64,000 bases of DNA from Candidatus Heimdallarchaeota archaeon. GTDB lineage: Archaea; Asgardarchaeota; Heimdallarchaeia; Heimdallarchaeales; Kariarchaeaceae. The stretch covers positions 1-64,000 of the forward strand of contig JADCLS010000018.1 of the NCBI GenBank assembly GCA_026702845.1. Reading direction: 5' to 3'. Both the position numbers and the translations under genes were made by a program. Shown in pieces: positions 9,901 through 20,900 of the stretch (position 1 is its first letter; each line of letters begins with the position of its first letter). Below the pieces are notes generated by a model. The model was not told where the DNA came from. It was given only the letters and a program-made list of their open reading frames with translations, and did not search any database.

Positions 9901-12581
9901 TGCATGGCTTGGATTCGGTCAATCTGTTCTTGAATCGCAGAAGTATCATTCTCCTTTTGGATAGTTTGTAGGTAGAGTATTGCTTCATCATATTCTTCAT
10001 TTTCCAGGTATGCAAGAACAGTGTTATTGATTGTTTCTTCTTGGTCTTTCTCCCGTAGTTCTTCAATTTCCTGTACCTTTTGTTGGAGTTCAAGATTATC
10101 AGGATCATTTTCTAATAGGATGAGGATCACACCCATTGCTTCATCATATTGCTTATTTTTCTTGAGCATTGTGAATTCAATTAATTGTTTCTCTACAAAA
10201 TCCTTTGCTCGTAATTTCTCTATCTCCTCGAGTTTGGCAAGAAGTTCTTCATTTTCTTCCTCTGCAATTGATTCCTCAAGTAATTGTAGAGCTCGGTCGA
10301 AATTACTTATTCGTATTAGTTTTTCAACCTCCAACAAAACCATATCATTCCTCTTAGTTTTGTACTGTTGTTGTAATTCTTCTTTTCTCGACTGTATCTG
10401 TTCATTTTCTGGATATTGTTCAACTAAATAACCAATTTTAGTTACAGCTTGTTCCAATTCTCCCTGTTCCTCCAAATCATCAATCTCTTGGAGGGACATC
10501 TGAATTAATCTCATTCGGGTCATCTCCTCAATCTCAGTGGTTCTCATCCATGCATGCTCATTTTGTGGACTAAATTCCAAAACCTTGGAGTAGAGTTCTA
10601 GTGCATGTGGATAATTGCTAGAATCAAAGGCCTCATCCGCCCTACGCAACAGATCCTGAGTTTTCTTCTCCTCCATTATGGCGAGTATATCTCCATGTTC
10701 AATAGTAGCATCGAAATGATCAGGATCTATCTTCAATATTGTCTCTATAACTAAAATAGCATCTCCATATTGCTCTAGTCGTCGTAGACAGGTAACTTTA
10801 TGGAATAGTGCATCGACATTTTGCTCATGTGCAATTACCTTATCAAATTGCTCAATAGCCTCAGTATACTTCTCCTGCTTCATGAAGGAAACACCAGTAT
10901 CGAAATATTCCTGAAGACGTGTCTCAAAAAGTAAGATTTGCAATTCCTTAATTTTCTGTTCTGCTTCATTGTAATAGGGATCCAATTTTAGAATCTCCTG
11001 ATAAGCAGCTATCGCTGTAGCTGGATCTGCTGTTTCCTCTGCTTCCCTCTTGTATGCCGCAATCCGAATACTACGAAGCTGATCAGCAATCTTATCTAAT
11101 CTTTGCTGAGCGAGTGTATTTTGAGGATCCAACGCCAATACTCTGCGATATGCAGTGTCTGCTTCTTCTATTCGTTTCAGTTCAAATAAACAATTGGCAT
11201 ATCCTTGGTTAGCATCTATACTAGCATCATCTAGATTAATAGCTTCTTGATATTGATTCAATGCCTGCTCATAATTTCTCATCTGCTCTGTACTCTTGGC
11301 CATGGTTAGTATCTGTGATAACTCTTGTTCCACACGAATACGATGAATTTCTCGTAATAGCTTATTGATGGTTTTACTCTTGAACTCGGGATCTTTTGAT
11401 TGCACTTTGAGAAATATTTCCTGTGCTAATAATGGTTTTTTCAGATGATATTGACACATCCCTCTCAAGAACAGTCCATCAATATGATCTGGCTCTTTCT
11501 CCAGTAATTTTTCAAAATCTGCCATTGCACCTTTGAAATTCTTATTTGTATATTTCTCAAGTCCCGCTTCATAAAAATCAGTATCCATCTCTATGTTGAT
11601 ATTAGCCATCTCTGCTGATGCTTTCTCATGTAATGGATCCAATTCGAGTGCTTTGTTGATGTATTTTGATGCTTCTTCGAGTTTACCCTGTCGTTTTAGA
11701 ATGCTTCCCTTGATATATGTGGATTGTGAGGATTCTTTTCCACTTGCAAGTGATCTATTGACAAATTCTTCTGCTTTTTTGATATTTCCGGTCTCCAAAT
11801 AACCCTGAGCGATAATAGTTAACTCCTCTGGTTTCAAATCAGGTCTTCGAGGCAGTTTAAGGAGTTCTGCTCGATCATCCTTGATTTGCTGCTCTTGTAA
11901 GATAGCATAATCAAAACAAGCTACTGCTTCCTCAAATCTATCGAGGGAACCCAGGCTGTATCCCTTATTATACAGGGCATCGATATGTTTTGGATTGGAG
12001 TTGAGTACGGAGTCATATTCCTGTAGGGCCTGCACATATCTTTCCATCGCATGTAATGCTTTTCCTAGGAGAACTCTAGAATCCTGATGTTGAGGATTGA
12101 GTTTGAGTGCGCGACCAAGAGCATCAACTGTCTTGTCAAGTACTTGTAGACAGAATAAAGCTTGAGCAAGATTATACCAGGACATCAGAAACCGAGGATC
12201 AATTTTTATGGCATTCTGATAACTATCTATGGCAAGATCACAACGACCAAGGGAATATTGTGCTCTACCCTTGAAATTCCAGACTAATCGCTGTGTTTGA
12301 CGATCAGGATTCATATTTAGTAGGTGAGTGTAACATTTGATTGCCTCCTTGAAGTTGCCAATATATTCATAGGAGAAACCCCGATTTATCCAGCCATCTT
12401 TGATTCGGTATTCAAGCTCATGAGCTAGTGTGTATTCCTCTATAGCTTTGATCCAGTTTCCTTCATCAAAATACATGTTACCTTTTCTAAGGTGTCCAAT
12501 ATGTGCACTCATCTTACTCTGTCTCATGAATAATTCTGAGGATAAATAAATTGCTTTCTTCGCCAATTTGTTTGAACCCAC
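6954..12581 (-). CDS. Giant tetratricopeptide-repeat protein (1,875 residues)
   Basis: A cytoplasmic TPR protein with no signal peptide or membrane segment. Residues about 30-500 hold canonical 34-residue TPRs (for example AWYNLAQALFCLQ and ALYNKGYSLGSLDRFEEAVACFDYAI). Residues about 500-1470 are degenerate, highly charged repeats of about 40 residues of the form NxxYxEAxxxLxxxLxxxPxNxxLxxxxxEI, likely long helical hairpins or coiled coil. Residues about 1490-1875 return to clean TPRs (WNNLGLAYKITGKYAKAMDCYTKAIDLDP and others). TPR solenoids bind peptides and scaffold complexes; the partner is unknown. The first codon is GTG with no Shine-Dalgarno site; ATGs at 12527 and 12512 are alternatives that would keep every repeat. 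The second TPR protein follows upstream on the same strand. The frame is intact over 5.6 kb, so the gene is surely functional. Confidence 0.9.
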   Translation of the reverse strand: MGSNKLAKKAIYLSSELFMRQSKMSAHIGHLRKGNMYFDEGNWIKAIEEYTLAHELEYRIKDGWINRGFSYEYIGNFKEAIKCYTHLLNMNPDRQTQRLVWNFKGRAQYSLGRCDLAIDSYQNAIKIDPRFLMSWYNLAQALFCLQVLDKTVDALGRALKLNPQHQDSRVLLGKALHAMERYVQALQEYDSVLNSNPKHIDALYNKGYSLGSLDRFEEAVACFDYAILQEQQIKDDRAELLKLPRRPDLKPEELTIIAQGYLETGNIKKAEEFVNRSLASGKESSQSTYIKGSILKRQGKLEEASKYINKALELDPLHEKASAEMANINIEMDTDFYEAGLEKYTNKNFKGAMADFEKLLEKEPDHIDGLFLRGMCQYHLKKPLLAQEIFLKVQSKDPEFKSKTINKLLREIHRIRVEQELSQILTMAKSTEQMRNYEQALNQYQEAINLDDASIDANQGYANCLFELKRIEEADTAYRRVLALDPQNTLAQQRLDKIADQLRSIRIAAYKREAEETADPATAIAAYQEILKLDPYYNEAEQKIKELQILLFETRLQEYFDTGVSFMKQEKYTEAIEQFDKVIAHEQNVDALFHKVTCLRRLEQYGDAILVIETILKIDPDHFDATIEHGDILAIMEEKKTQDLLRRADEAFDSSNYPHALELYSKVLEFSPQNEHAWMRTTEIEEMTRMRLIQMSLQEIDDLEEQGELEQAVTKIGYLVEQYPENEQIQSRKEELQQQYKTKRNDMVLLEVEKLIRISNFDRALQLLEESIAEEENEELLAKLEEIEKLRAKDFVEKQLIEFTMLKKNKQYDEAMGVILILLENDPDNLELQQKVQEIEELREKDQEETINNTVLAYLENEEYDEAILYLQTIQKENDTSAIQEQIDRIQAMQEERNRSNLLELIRQLKSDGMYRDALDNLEQALVTYPDDTEFIDLKDEISSLLEDAELMQFIQSIDRMIEDRNYDEAINALMERGTDKKPLKMKYDEVIRAKENSIISEKIKKLDTLIEETEYEQALTIISNMNESLQSRDDIQSRQNHILKLIKQKEAEQLLNEVEELIANKQYDEAENKLQSSLQEDPENSAINQKLEEVQTLKTKTEMEESMSNILLMLDENNDEEAKQAILIFQERFGETEESKQLLVRIDEKQREEQYQMHLRELDVLIDEDIERALERAEELLELYPSDELEQKKQEILEKRNQQAYQADRRQLDTLVENEEYVQALELLEQMLEVHSDLELLEIKQLIESKQTDGIIFDALQEIDKLIADHQLFEAKLKTEELEAKYPNNDSIQDKLEEVIDLLREEERQALLLLIDQNSDAGQIPMLLEKVEQMLSTNPDDVQLREAREKLLQLQEDQKDEELFNTVVSLMREGKYSEARVHLTTLQDKYPDDERITIWFAELESHQAEGQLKEKLDAINDKMEQNQYEEAYELVLAFEQEYPDQAVDQKGVIEKKLVQQYIDAGRANYNNKKYTECSASMDKALNLDPDNIIANYYKGLAEKARKRNQTAHKAFDNVIRVDKQHAPSYYEKGDLYLKENKLEKAVEYLQQSVELAETNPESMEIIPEDKVSTFVETAKSSLEKGEQKLTKFYLDNGNTYFKKRQYKNAIDAYEKMLIFKPNDKFIWNNLGLAYKITGKYAKAMDCYTKAIDLDPDFKNAHNNAGSANAALGKHEEALKSYDEAIRVDPKYHQALNNKGLSLHELGRYDEAVEEYKRSIEANPKYKNPYSNMGTSLATMKKHKEAVEAFEKALDLDPKYLVALSGMGISLIELNEYDQALEFFDRALSLNPKELLSLYGKALIHDIKEEYPQALNLLNDVLKLNGKYGPAWTLKGKVEFDKGDFAKSIKSLTEAKKHDNNPDIDKLLNVARKKR

Positions 12582-12722
12582 TACAATTGATAAAAAAGCA
12601 ACGTAAATTCATTACATGACATTAGCAGATCGTCACAATAGAATTGAAAGGTTTCCATAGACTCTCATATCTTGTAAATTTATATGAAATTATATTATCG
12701 AATATCTTAGCGTTTTAGATTA

Positions 12723-13469
12723 CTAAATCCACATGGGATCGTAAATATCAGTGAATTCTCCACTATTACCACTATGATACAGTGCATTATTATTAGCTTT
12801 TTCTGAAAGGATTGTATTCTCCTCATTTAAATAAATACTCTCAAGCATTTTCCACGCCTTGGCATTCTCCTGCTTGAATTTAAGAAATGTAATTAGATCG
12901 GATTTTGCATTTGAATACTTCTCCATTGCAATTAATGCTTGTGCTTTATTCAATAGGAAGTTATAGTATTGAGGAAACAGAGTAATTCCTGAAATTGCCG
13001 TATCAAGCATTGAATCGTAGTTTTTCGTCGATTCTAGAAGCATGATCTTATACTCGTACATCTCGGGCTTCAGATTTAATGCCAGTAAGCCTTCCATAAT
13101 ATGTAAGGCCTCATCCATTCTACCCAATTCATAAAGGATCCTTACTTTGAACATGGTTAATTGAGGAGTTTGATTCAGGTTCAATGCAAGATCGATGGTT
13201 TCTAGGCATTCCTCAAACTTCTTTTTCACTGCTAACAGATTTGCCAAGCCCTCCAGTGCCGCATAATACTTAGCATTCAATGCAATACTCTTTTTGAATG
13301 CATCTTCAGCCTCGTTATATTCCTCGAGATTTTGATGACAAATTGCTAGTTTGTAATAACTTTCTGCGGTTGGGGCATCATTAATAATTTTAAATAAAAA
13401 CAGCTTGGCCCTGTCAAAATCAAGATTTATTATTGATTGAGAAACTTGATCCTGCCAATGATCTTGCAT
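12723..13469 (-). CDS. TPR protein (248 residues)
   Basis: A cytoplasmic protein of about six TPR-like repeats: AESYYKLAICHQNLEEYNEAEDAF near 35-60, then AKYYAALEGLANLLAVKKKFEECLETIDLALNL, and less regular units to the end. It has no signal peptide. The frame opens at 13493, but GAGGTGG (13478-13484, minus strand) stands 8 bases from the ATG at 13469 and only 2 from the one at 13475, so 13469 was chosen. It lies between the giant TPR gene and the DnaJ-like zinc protein on the same strand with short gaps (141 and 66 bases). Co-function with the giant is inferred from neighbourhood and shared fold only. Confidence 0.85.
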   Translation of the reverse strand: MQDHWQDQVSQSIINLDFDRAKLFLFKIINDAPTAESYYKLAICHQNLEEYNEAEDAFKKSIALNAKYYAALEGLANLLAVKKKFEECLETIDLALNLNQTPQLTMFKVRILYELGRMDEALHIMEGLLALNLKPEMYEYKIMLLESTKNYDSMLDTAISGITLFPQYYNFLLNKAQALIAMEKYSNAKSDLITFLKFKQENAKAWKMLESIYLNEENTILSEKANNNALYHSGNSGEFTDIYDPMWI

Positions 13470-13477
13470 AACCATGA

Positions 13478-13484
13478 CCACCTC
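13478..13484 (-). promoter_or_regulatory. Shine-Dalgarno site deciding the start of the 248-residue TPR gene
   Basis: GAGGTGG on the minus strand, 8 bases before the ATG at 13469. A TATA-like TTTGTATATG lies further upstream near 13502-13511, so this gene probably has a short leader. Confidence 0.6.
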
Positions 13485-13535
13485 GTGAAACACTTAAGCA
13501 TTTCATATACAAATAGAATTTTTTAGCAATTCTGG

Positions 13536-14738
13536 TTATAGAGGGAGAAAGGCGACAGCAATAGATAATATGGGAAGGATACTGGTGAGTACCAACTTTA
13601 TAGGATTTATTGGAACATCAGGTAGGTCACAAATGGTGGGATTAATGGGGGGAAAACCCCTGCTGGTAAGATTGTAGCTCTTGTCTTTATATTCCACCTT
13701 CAACATCAATTTGGGTGCATATCTGAAACTGTAGGCATCAAATTGTTTATTAGGTAATTGAGCCATTTGTCCCTTTAATACTAGAGCTGATTCCTGTAGA
13801 TACTTGAAAATTCCTTCAGGATCCTCTTCTATGTATTCATCAATATTATCCATATTTAAATAATCCATAGGTTTAGCCAATTCATTGGGTAGATCAGTGA
13901 TTTCAGCATCAGCATAGGTTCCATCCTCTATCTGTGTCATTAATCGTTGATTAATCCAATGAATAAAATTCCAACGTTCAATAGTGTATTGCCCTACAGA
14001 ACCTTCACCGTTGCATGTATGACAAACTAGATCTCCTCTTCCATTGCATCTATCACATCTGCGTCTACCATTTCTACACCAACTGCAATCGTCCCGATAT
14101 CGTTCTGTTTTGCCATTTCTGGTTCTTGTACGCATATTATATCCGTCCCCACCACAATGTGTACATCTCACATGGCCTCGTCCATGGCATTTATCACAGG
14201 TGAGTAATCCTCTTCCAATACATGTAGGGCATTGCATCTGTCTAATGGAAGATCTTAAGGGAAAATCTTGGATTTCATTAACAAAAGAACTTGGAATCCT
14301 TACAGGAACAGGTTGATCATAGTACTGAATTGTATTGGTTTGACTCCAGGGTAGCATTGCTTGCATATTTTCGATTGTATAATACAAAGCCTGTGCTTCC
14401 ACCTCAAAAATATCAGCATTGACTATAGAGGTTACATTATATTCCTCAGGTGTCGGTGGAACATCTAGAAAAGGGCCGGATAATCGCTTTTGCTGGGCAT
14501 GCCACCAGAATGCTCTTAATTCAGGTGCAACGATCAAATCTTCACCCTCAGTATCGGCAGATGCTGCTGTTCTAATTGGGATGTTGACTGGCCTAAAACT
14601 TGCATAAAGAAAATAAACTACAATAAATAGCAGAATTGAGATGAATGGCATCATTTCTGAATACAGAAAATAGTTGAGATAAAAGCTGATTACGACAGAT
14701 ACTACCAGTACCATATAACCTAAGACTGAATTTGCCAT
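13536..14738 (-). CDS. Membrane protein with DnaJ-like CxxCxGxG zinc region
   Basis: A 400-residue protein with two membrane helices at the N-terminus (about 5-22 and 27-47) and a hydrophobic C-terminal anchor (about 380-400). Residues about 168-245 hold six CxxC pairs, several followed by GxG: CPTCIGRG, CDKCHGRG, CTHCGGDG, CSWCRNG, CDRCNGRG, CHTCNGEG. This is the layout of the DnaJ type I zinc domain, which normally has four pairs, but no J domain is present. Such domains bind unfolded protein or act as thiol/zinc structural modules. A role beside the TPR proteins as a membrane chaperone adaptor is inference. A TATA-like box at 14757-14767 supports a leaderless start at 14738. Confidence 0.85.
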   Translation of the reverse strand: MANSVLGYMVLVVSVVISFYLNYFLYSEMMPFISILLFIVVYFLYASFRPVNIPIRTAASADTEGEDLIVAPELRAFWWHAQQKRLSGPFLDVPPTPEEYNVTSIVNADIFEVEAQALYYTIENMQAMLPWSQTNTIQYYDQPVPVRIPSSFVNEIQDFPLRSSIRQMQCPTCIGRGLLTCDKCHGRGHVRCTHCGGDGYNMRTRTRNGKTERYRDDCSWCRNGRRRCDRCNGRGDLVCHTCNGEGSVGQYTIERWNFIHWINQRLMTQIEDGTYADAEITDLPNELAKPMDYLNMDNIDEYIEEDPEGIFKYLQESALVLKGQMAQLPNKQFDAYSFRYAPKLMLKVEYKDKSYNLTSRGFPPINPTICDLPDVPINPIKLVLTSILPILSIAVAFLPL

Positions 14739-14756
14739 ACTTGAGTCGGAATTTTC

Positions 14757-14767
14757 AATTTATTAAA
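14757..14767 (-). promoter_or_regulatory. TATA-like box of the DnaJ-like zinc protein gene
   Basis: TTTAATAAATT on the minus strand, centred 24 bases upstream of the ATG at 14738. Confidence 0.5.
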
Positions 14768-14984
14768 GCTATGTCGGAAAGGAGTGGAATTTGCATATAT
14801 AGCAAATGATGTTCTCCATTTTTGATCTAGGGATCGATTCGCTGACTTTATGAGTAAATATATCTGTATAAACATGGAAATTATCAGCTTCAGGAATAGG
14901 AGATAAGAATAAAATAATTAAATTGAAAGTAAATTTCGTTGTTACTTGATTAGTTATAGATTTTTTTGTGAATTGAAATTGAGA

Positions 14985-17900
14985 TTATGTAATTTTCTTT
15001 CTTCTGATCTGAAAAACTGCAGCAACGAAGAAAATTGATAATATGCTTAATGGAGCGTCAAATCCAGGAGTTGGAATTGGAGGTGCTGGTGGCCCAGTAG
15101 CATTACTAGTTGTTGTCTCATCTTCTGATGTTGTTGTTTTGGATGTTGTAGTAGGTCTGGTATCATCAGAATTATTAATTGTTAGGCTGAGAAACGCCGT
15201 GGATGTAAAACCTGCACCTTCGGCATAAATTTGCACTATGATTGGCCCATTATCTAACTTCGTTGTGTCTAAAGAGTATTCTGTGATATCTCCATCATAC
15301 AACCATTCATAATAATTACCAGGATTATCATATTTATAACTCAGGCCGTAATAAATATAAATATCACCAAGATTTGTATCCACAGTCCATTTAATCCTTA
15401 CCTGTCCACTAACAGTTTGACCATCAGAAGGAGTAGTAAATCTAACATTGAAATAATCACCACTAGTTTCATCATAGTTCATATTGTATATTGTAATTCT
15501 TCCATCCCAGTGGGTCACATAAAGCATATCATTTTGAATATAGAAATCATTTGCATTATACAAATTGATATCAGTGAATTCTTTTACAAGAACAAGATCT
15601 CGACCAAACATCTGGATTTTGTTATTATTGATCTGGGTATAGATATACCCATTACGAACCTCAACGCCCCAGACATCGGTTGTAATATCAATCTGACTAT
15701 TATAATCATAATTGATACTTCCACCATTGAACTCAATCCAATATTGGTATATCTTTCCTTCATCCCTTGCAGCCATCCACATTGTATTTGGATACTTATC
15801 ATCCATACTCAAACCATAGGCATTAAAAGGTGTAGAGATGGTATATAACTGATTGAAAGCATATGGATCTGCATTGTAACCATAGATTTCTTTATTGAAT
15901 GGTGCTGAAACCCAAATAACATTTCCCACAGCATCATATGTCACACCCCAAGGTGTATAAGGTAGATCTGTTGTTTGAATATAATTAAAGTCCATATCAT
16001 AAACCCTTAATTGCCCAGGATCATCACACATAGTGATAAAATAATAGTTACCTGTGTCGGTGATAGAGCACAAATTATTCCCAAGATTTTTTGTGCTAGA
16101 ATAATTAATAGATTTGGTTTGTTTTACCTGATCATTAGGCATTCCAGGATAATATATGTCATAAACATTCAACTCACCATTATACTTCATAACATGAAGT
16201 CGATTTTCATGAATCTTTATTCCTTGCCAACCATTAAGACTATCATCAGACCAGTTAAACAATAAAGTACCCTGTTTATCATAGATCATTATAGTTCCCA
16301 TATTATTGTTGGATTTATCTCCACCTATCACAAATACATATCCCTGGTAGACATCAACTCCCCAAAGATCATAATAACCAATGGAATACTTCTTCTGTTG
16401 TTCGTAAGTATTTGTTTGATCATTATACTTTACTTGGAATAATTCCTCTGAGCAGAAGCTAGTCACCCAGAAACTATCATCGGTCTCATCATAAGCCAAA
16501 CCAGATAAACAACCAAGATCAGCAGGATATGAGCTATATTGATACTGAGTATAATAATCCACTATTTTGATGGTATTATCGGAAAGGCTGGTAAATGCAA
16601 CCTTATTTCCTCCCATGTATGCAACACCATAGGCTTGGAAATTGAGATAGAACCCACCATTATCGGTAAAATCACTGGCACCTATTATTGCTACATTTGC
16701 ATCAGAATCATGAGTATTTACTGCAAGGAGATTATTATCATCCCAGTTATAAGTAAGACCTTGTGCACCATTTGTTTGATAAGTAGTTAAATTGATGAAA
16801 TCTTCAGGCAATGGTCCTGGTGTGCCTCCTTCATATAAGAGCTCAAATATGTGTATAGCTGAACAACATCCTTTGACTACATAAAGGAAATCATCAACAA
16901 TTTCGATTCCTTGCCATGCATCCAAATCATGAGATTTGAATTCTACCTGCAAATTAAACTGAAGATCATATATTCTCAATGTACCAATCTGTTCTGCACC
17001 ATCTGCAGTTCCTCCAAGAACATATACCAATCCATTATAGATCTTCACGCCCCATAAATTCCATAATCCTGTATTAAGAGAATTCAAGATCTCCATATGT
17101 GGATCGACTGTATCGTCGACTGCTCGAACATGATAAATGGTTTCATCATTGAAGCCCACCACATAGAAAGTGTTATCAGTAGGATCATAGGTAAGACCTG
17201 CAATTCCATTTACGAAATCTGCACGATAAGAGGCCATTTCGATATTAGATCCATAGTCTAATATTTTGATGGTTTGATCATTGAAACTGCTATATGCAAG
17301 GTTTTCTCCACCCATATATGCTAATCCCATGGCATTATGATAGATTTTGAATGTTGAGGTGACTGCAAGGGTATTAAAATCAAGTATATTAATATCAGTA
17401 TCATCTGAATCCATAATATTTGATGTGAGGAATTCATTGCTGTCATAATTGTAAGTTAATCCATTTTTCGTATTAGTTTCAACTGAACCTACACTTGATA
17501 TACCAACAGGTAATAGATGAGGGGTATATTTTCCGTTGATAAGTTCATTAATTTGAGATTCGGGCAATGCATAGTTAATAATATGCACCTCTGAAAGTAC
17601 TCCCTGGAAAAATCTGGGAATATCAAAAGTATCTGTACTTAATGCACCAAGAGTTAATGTCCGAGGGGTATTAGAGTATAGAGCTTGATCCACATTATAA
17701 GAAGTTGTTAATTGACCATTCAAGTAATGTTGGACATAGCCATGTTCAACAGTAATGGTAAGTTGTTGCCATACATTTTCTTGTAATTGTGTTCCATCTC
17801 CTACCCATCCATTCGTTTGTGAGTTGAATATCATTGGATAATTGTTGAAACCACTTGACTGCAAAGCAAAATTAGCTTGTGAACCATGATGATCATAATC

Positions 17901-20900
17901 AATTATCACTCTCTGTGTAGAATCAGCAGGATCTGGTCTAATCCAGAGTGCTAGAGTAAAGGAATCGATATTCATATCGAAATTGGGTATCTGTATGTAA
18001 TCACTGCCATCAAATCTGATACCAATTCTTCCATCCTCCGTCACGACCTGTGGATCACCATAAATTTCTCCCATATATCCAGAAATTGGATCAGAAATTG
18101 ATCCACCTTGAATATCTTGCAAAGATAAATATAATAATCTGTTCTTAGCTGGATCAGGAAAATTGAGCTCAAATACACTTAATTTGCCCAATGTGTCCAA
18201 ATAATATAATTTATTCTCAAAGATTTCAAGGCCTACATTAAAAGCAAATCCTTCATCAATTTCCTTAAGAAATGTACCCTGATAATCATATACATGGATT
18301 ACAGATACTGTGGTATCCAAGGTTATACCTCCGACAAATACTAAGTTATCAGTAACAGCGATACCACGTATATGTTGCATACTTGTATCAAATGAGGAAA
18401 TCAATCGCAAAAGCCCTTGATCATCCTCTTGGAAGCGATGAACAGTATCACCTGCTTCATTTGTTATCCAGTAAGAATTTGTTTTACTATCATAATCCAT
18501 TCGTCTAGGAGTACCATTTCCTAATATTTCTGAATTAGCAAATGGTAATGTTCTTTGAAATTCAAATGGTGGTTGATAATTATAAATGTAAATTACTTTT
18601 GATGTTGCATCAAAGAATGAGATCTCATTATTACCACGATAAGCAATACCAGCAAGTGATAATGCACCCCATGTTGTTTCTCCATTACTTCCCATATCAG
18701 ATAGACCATATCGATATACTTGGGTAGAATCAGTAGCTGATAGGAGTAGACCATCTTCTGGAATTACTGTAATACCATTAGAACCTGAAATTTGGTACTC
18801 CTGTCGGTTAGATACTGTGGGTATGGATCCTGCAGGGGTTGGAGGTAGCCATTTCGGCATTGCTGGATACTCAACCTCAAACACCAAGATCTTATTCTGC
18901 AGATTGACATATAGTAAATCTCCAAAAATATCTATATCTCCATAACTTTGATCAAATTCTGAGAATGGTACATTTGCCAACCAATCGACATTCAGATTAT
19001 AAATATTGAGACCATCATTTGCCATGACATAAATGAATTCTGAATCAACTGCAATTCCTCTGGCATCAATTGGACCAATTGATCTCTGAGATAATTCTAG
19101 AAGCGTACCACCGTTCATTTCTGAAATTACTATAGTTGAACCATTTGTATGGTAGAATTTTCCTCTATTATAATCCATGGATACAATATTATGGGGAGTT
19201 GACAAATCACGAATATACGTATTCGTCTCAATCACCCTTTCTCGAACTACTCCATCTCGTGGCATATAATAAAACATCGATATCTTGTCATTGGTTATAG
19301 GATAACCATAATCAGCAAATTCTGCACCTTGGGTCAAATATCCGTCATTTCGATTGAAATGATTCCAACTCATCCCTTTAGCTGGATCATAGAATTGAAA
19401 ATTATCAATGGTTGTTCTACCTTTGTTATTTATAGCAACAGAATCACCAGTTACAAACATACTTGCAGCATCATTGAGTTGATATATATCAAAACCTGTA
19501 TTATAAGGATCACCTATCTCAAAAAGAAAATCCAAAGCTGGGCTAAAAGCCTGCACTGTTTGAGTTCCTCCACCATCAGATAGGACAAATAGGTAATCAT
19601 TTTCATTAACAAATGTAGTTACTGGCCTATCAAAAGGAGTAGCAGGTGAATAAAAACTCATAAGATAATTCCCAGTATTATCGTAGACCTCTATACTAGT
19701 ATTTGAATGACCATTTCCTGCAAATCTTCGACCATTAGAATCTATTGCAAGAGTATGCATGTTATTTGATGTGAATAAAGTCCCTAGATAATTGAAGTCA
19801 AGATCGAAATTACATGCTTCCTGCCAGTAAACAACCCAAAAATAACCATTGTAAGGGTCCCAAGTAAGTGACATTGGATCATTTGCACTATGACCACTGA
19901 CATCATACACAGCAGAAACACTCAATGTGGTTGCATCGTATTTAACAATCTGATTATTTGGTGAATTCACCGCATAGACATATCCATTCTTGTACAATAA
20001 TGGTTGATAACTACTCTGAGTTAATTCATTATAATCTATATCGATAGGGTCAGTTGATGGTGTCTCAGCCACGATTTCAAAGGCAGCATTGAATTTTCTA
20101 ATTCCAAATGGATACAATGCAAAATAATTACCTGAATCGACATCATGAGTAATTCCAAAGATAGTATAATCCAATTCATCATATTGTTGAAAATGTCGGA
20201 AACTCAATCCATCCGCATACCCCTTGGTGGTGAATAGACTATTATAATCAACAGATATACCATTGATATCAGGAATATCATACTGTGATACTTGCTTTAA
20301 ACCAGTTGGATTTGGGAAACCCGAATATATGTTACTGAATTCAGAGATTCTTGCATCACCTCGATTAAGAATGAATAATTTATTTTTCTGTACACTTGCA
20401 CCATGAGGATCACTAACACCACTGAAACCACCAGCTGTGTTGAGATTGTAAGTTGTATTTGTGTTTGCCTCAAAAACCACAGCTCGATTAGACATATCAT
20501 CTAGTACGATCAAATTACCATGCATATCATACCTAACGAATACTGGTCGATCCCATCCTCCATCACCATATAATTTGATACGTTCACCTTTGAAGTTAAA
20601 CACTTCTACAAATCCTAAACCAGTACCAGCACCATTACCAAGTGCGATATCACCTGTTGTTGGATCAACTGATACGGTATGTGGGTTAGATGCACCTCCA
20701 AATTGGTTAATGATATTGAATTGCATATCTAGGGCTACAACCGAACCTGAGCCATAATCAGTCAAAAACATCATATCATAATAGCTGGAATATTCCAATC
20801 CAGCAATTAAGGAATGAACTCCTGCATAATCATAGGTATAAACCAAGTTCCAGTTATCATAGATATCAAAAACTTGTATTCGAGTATTTCCTTGATCACT

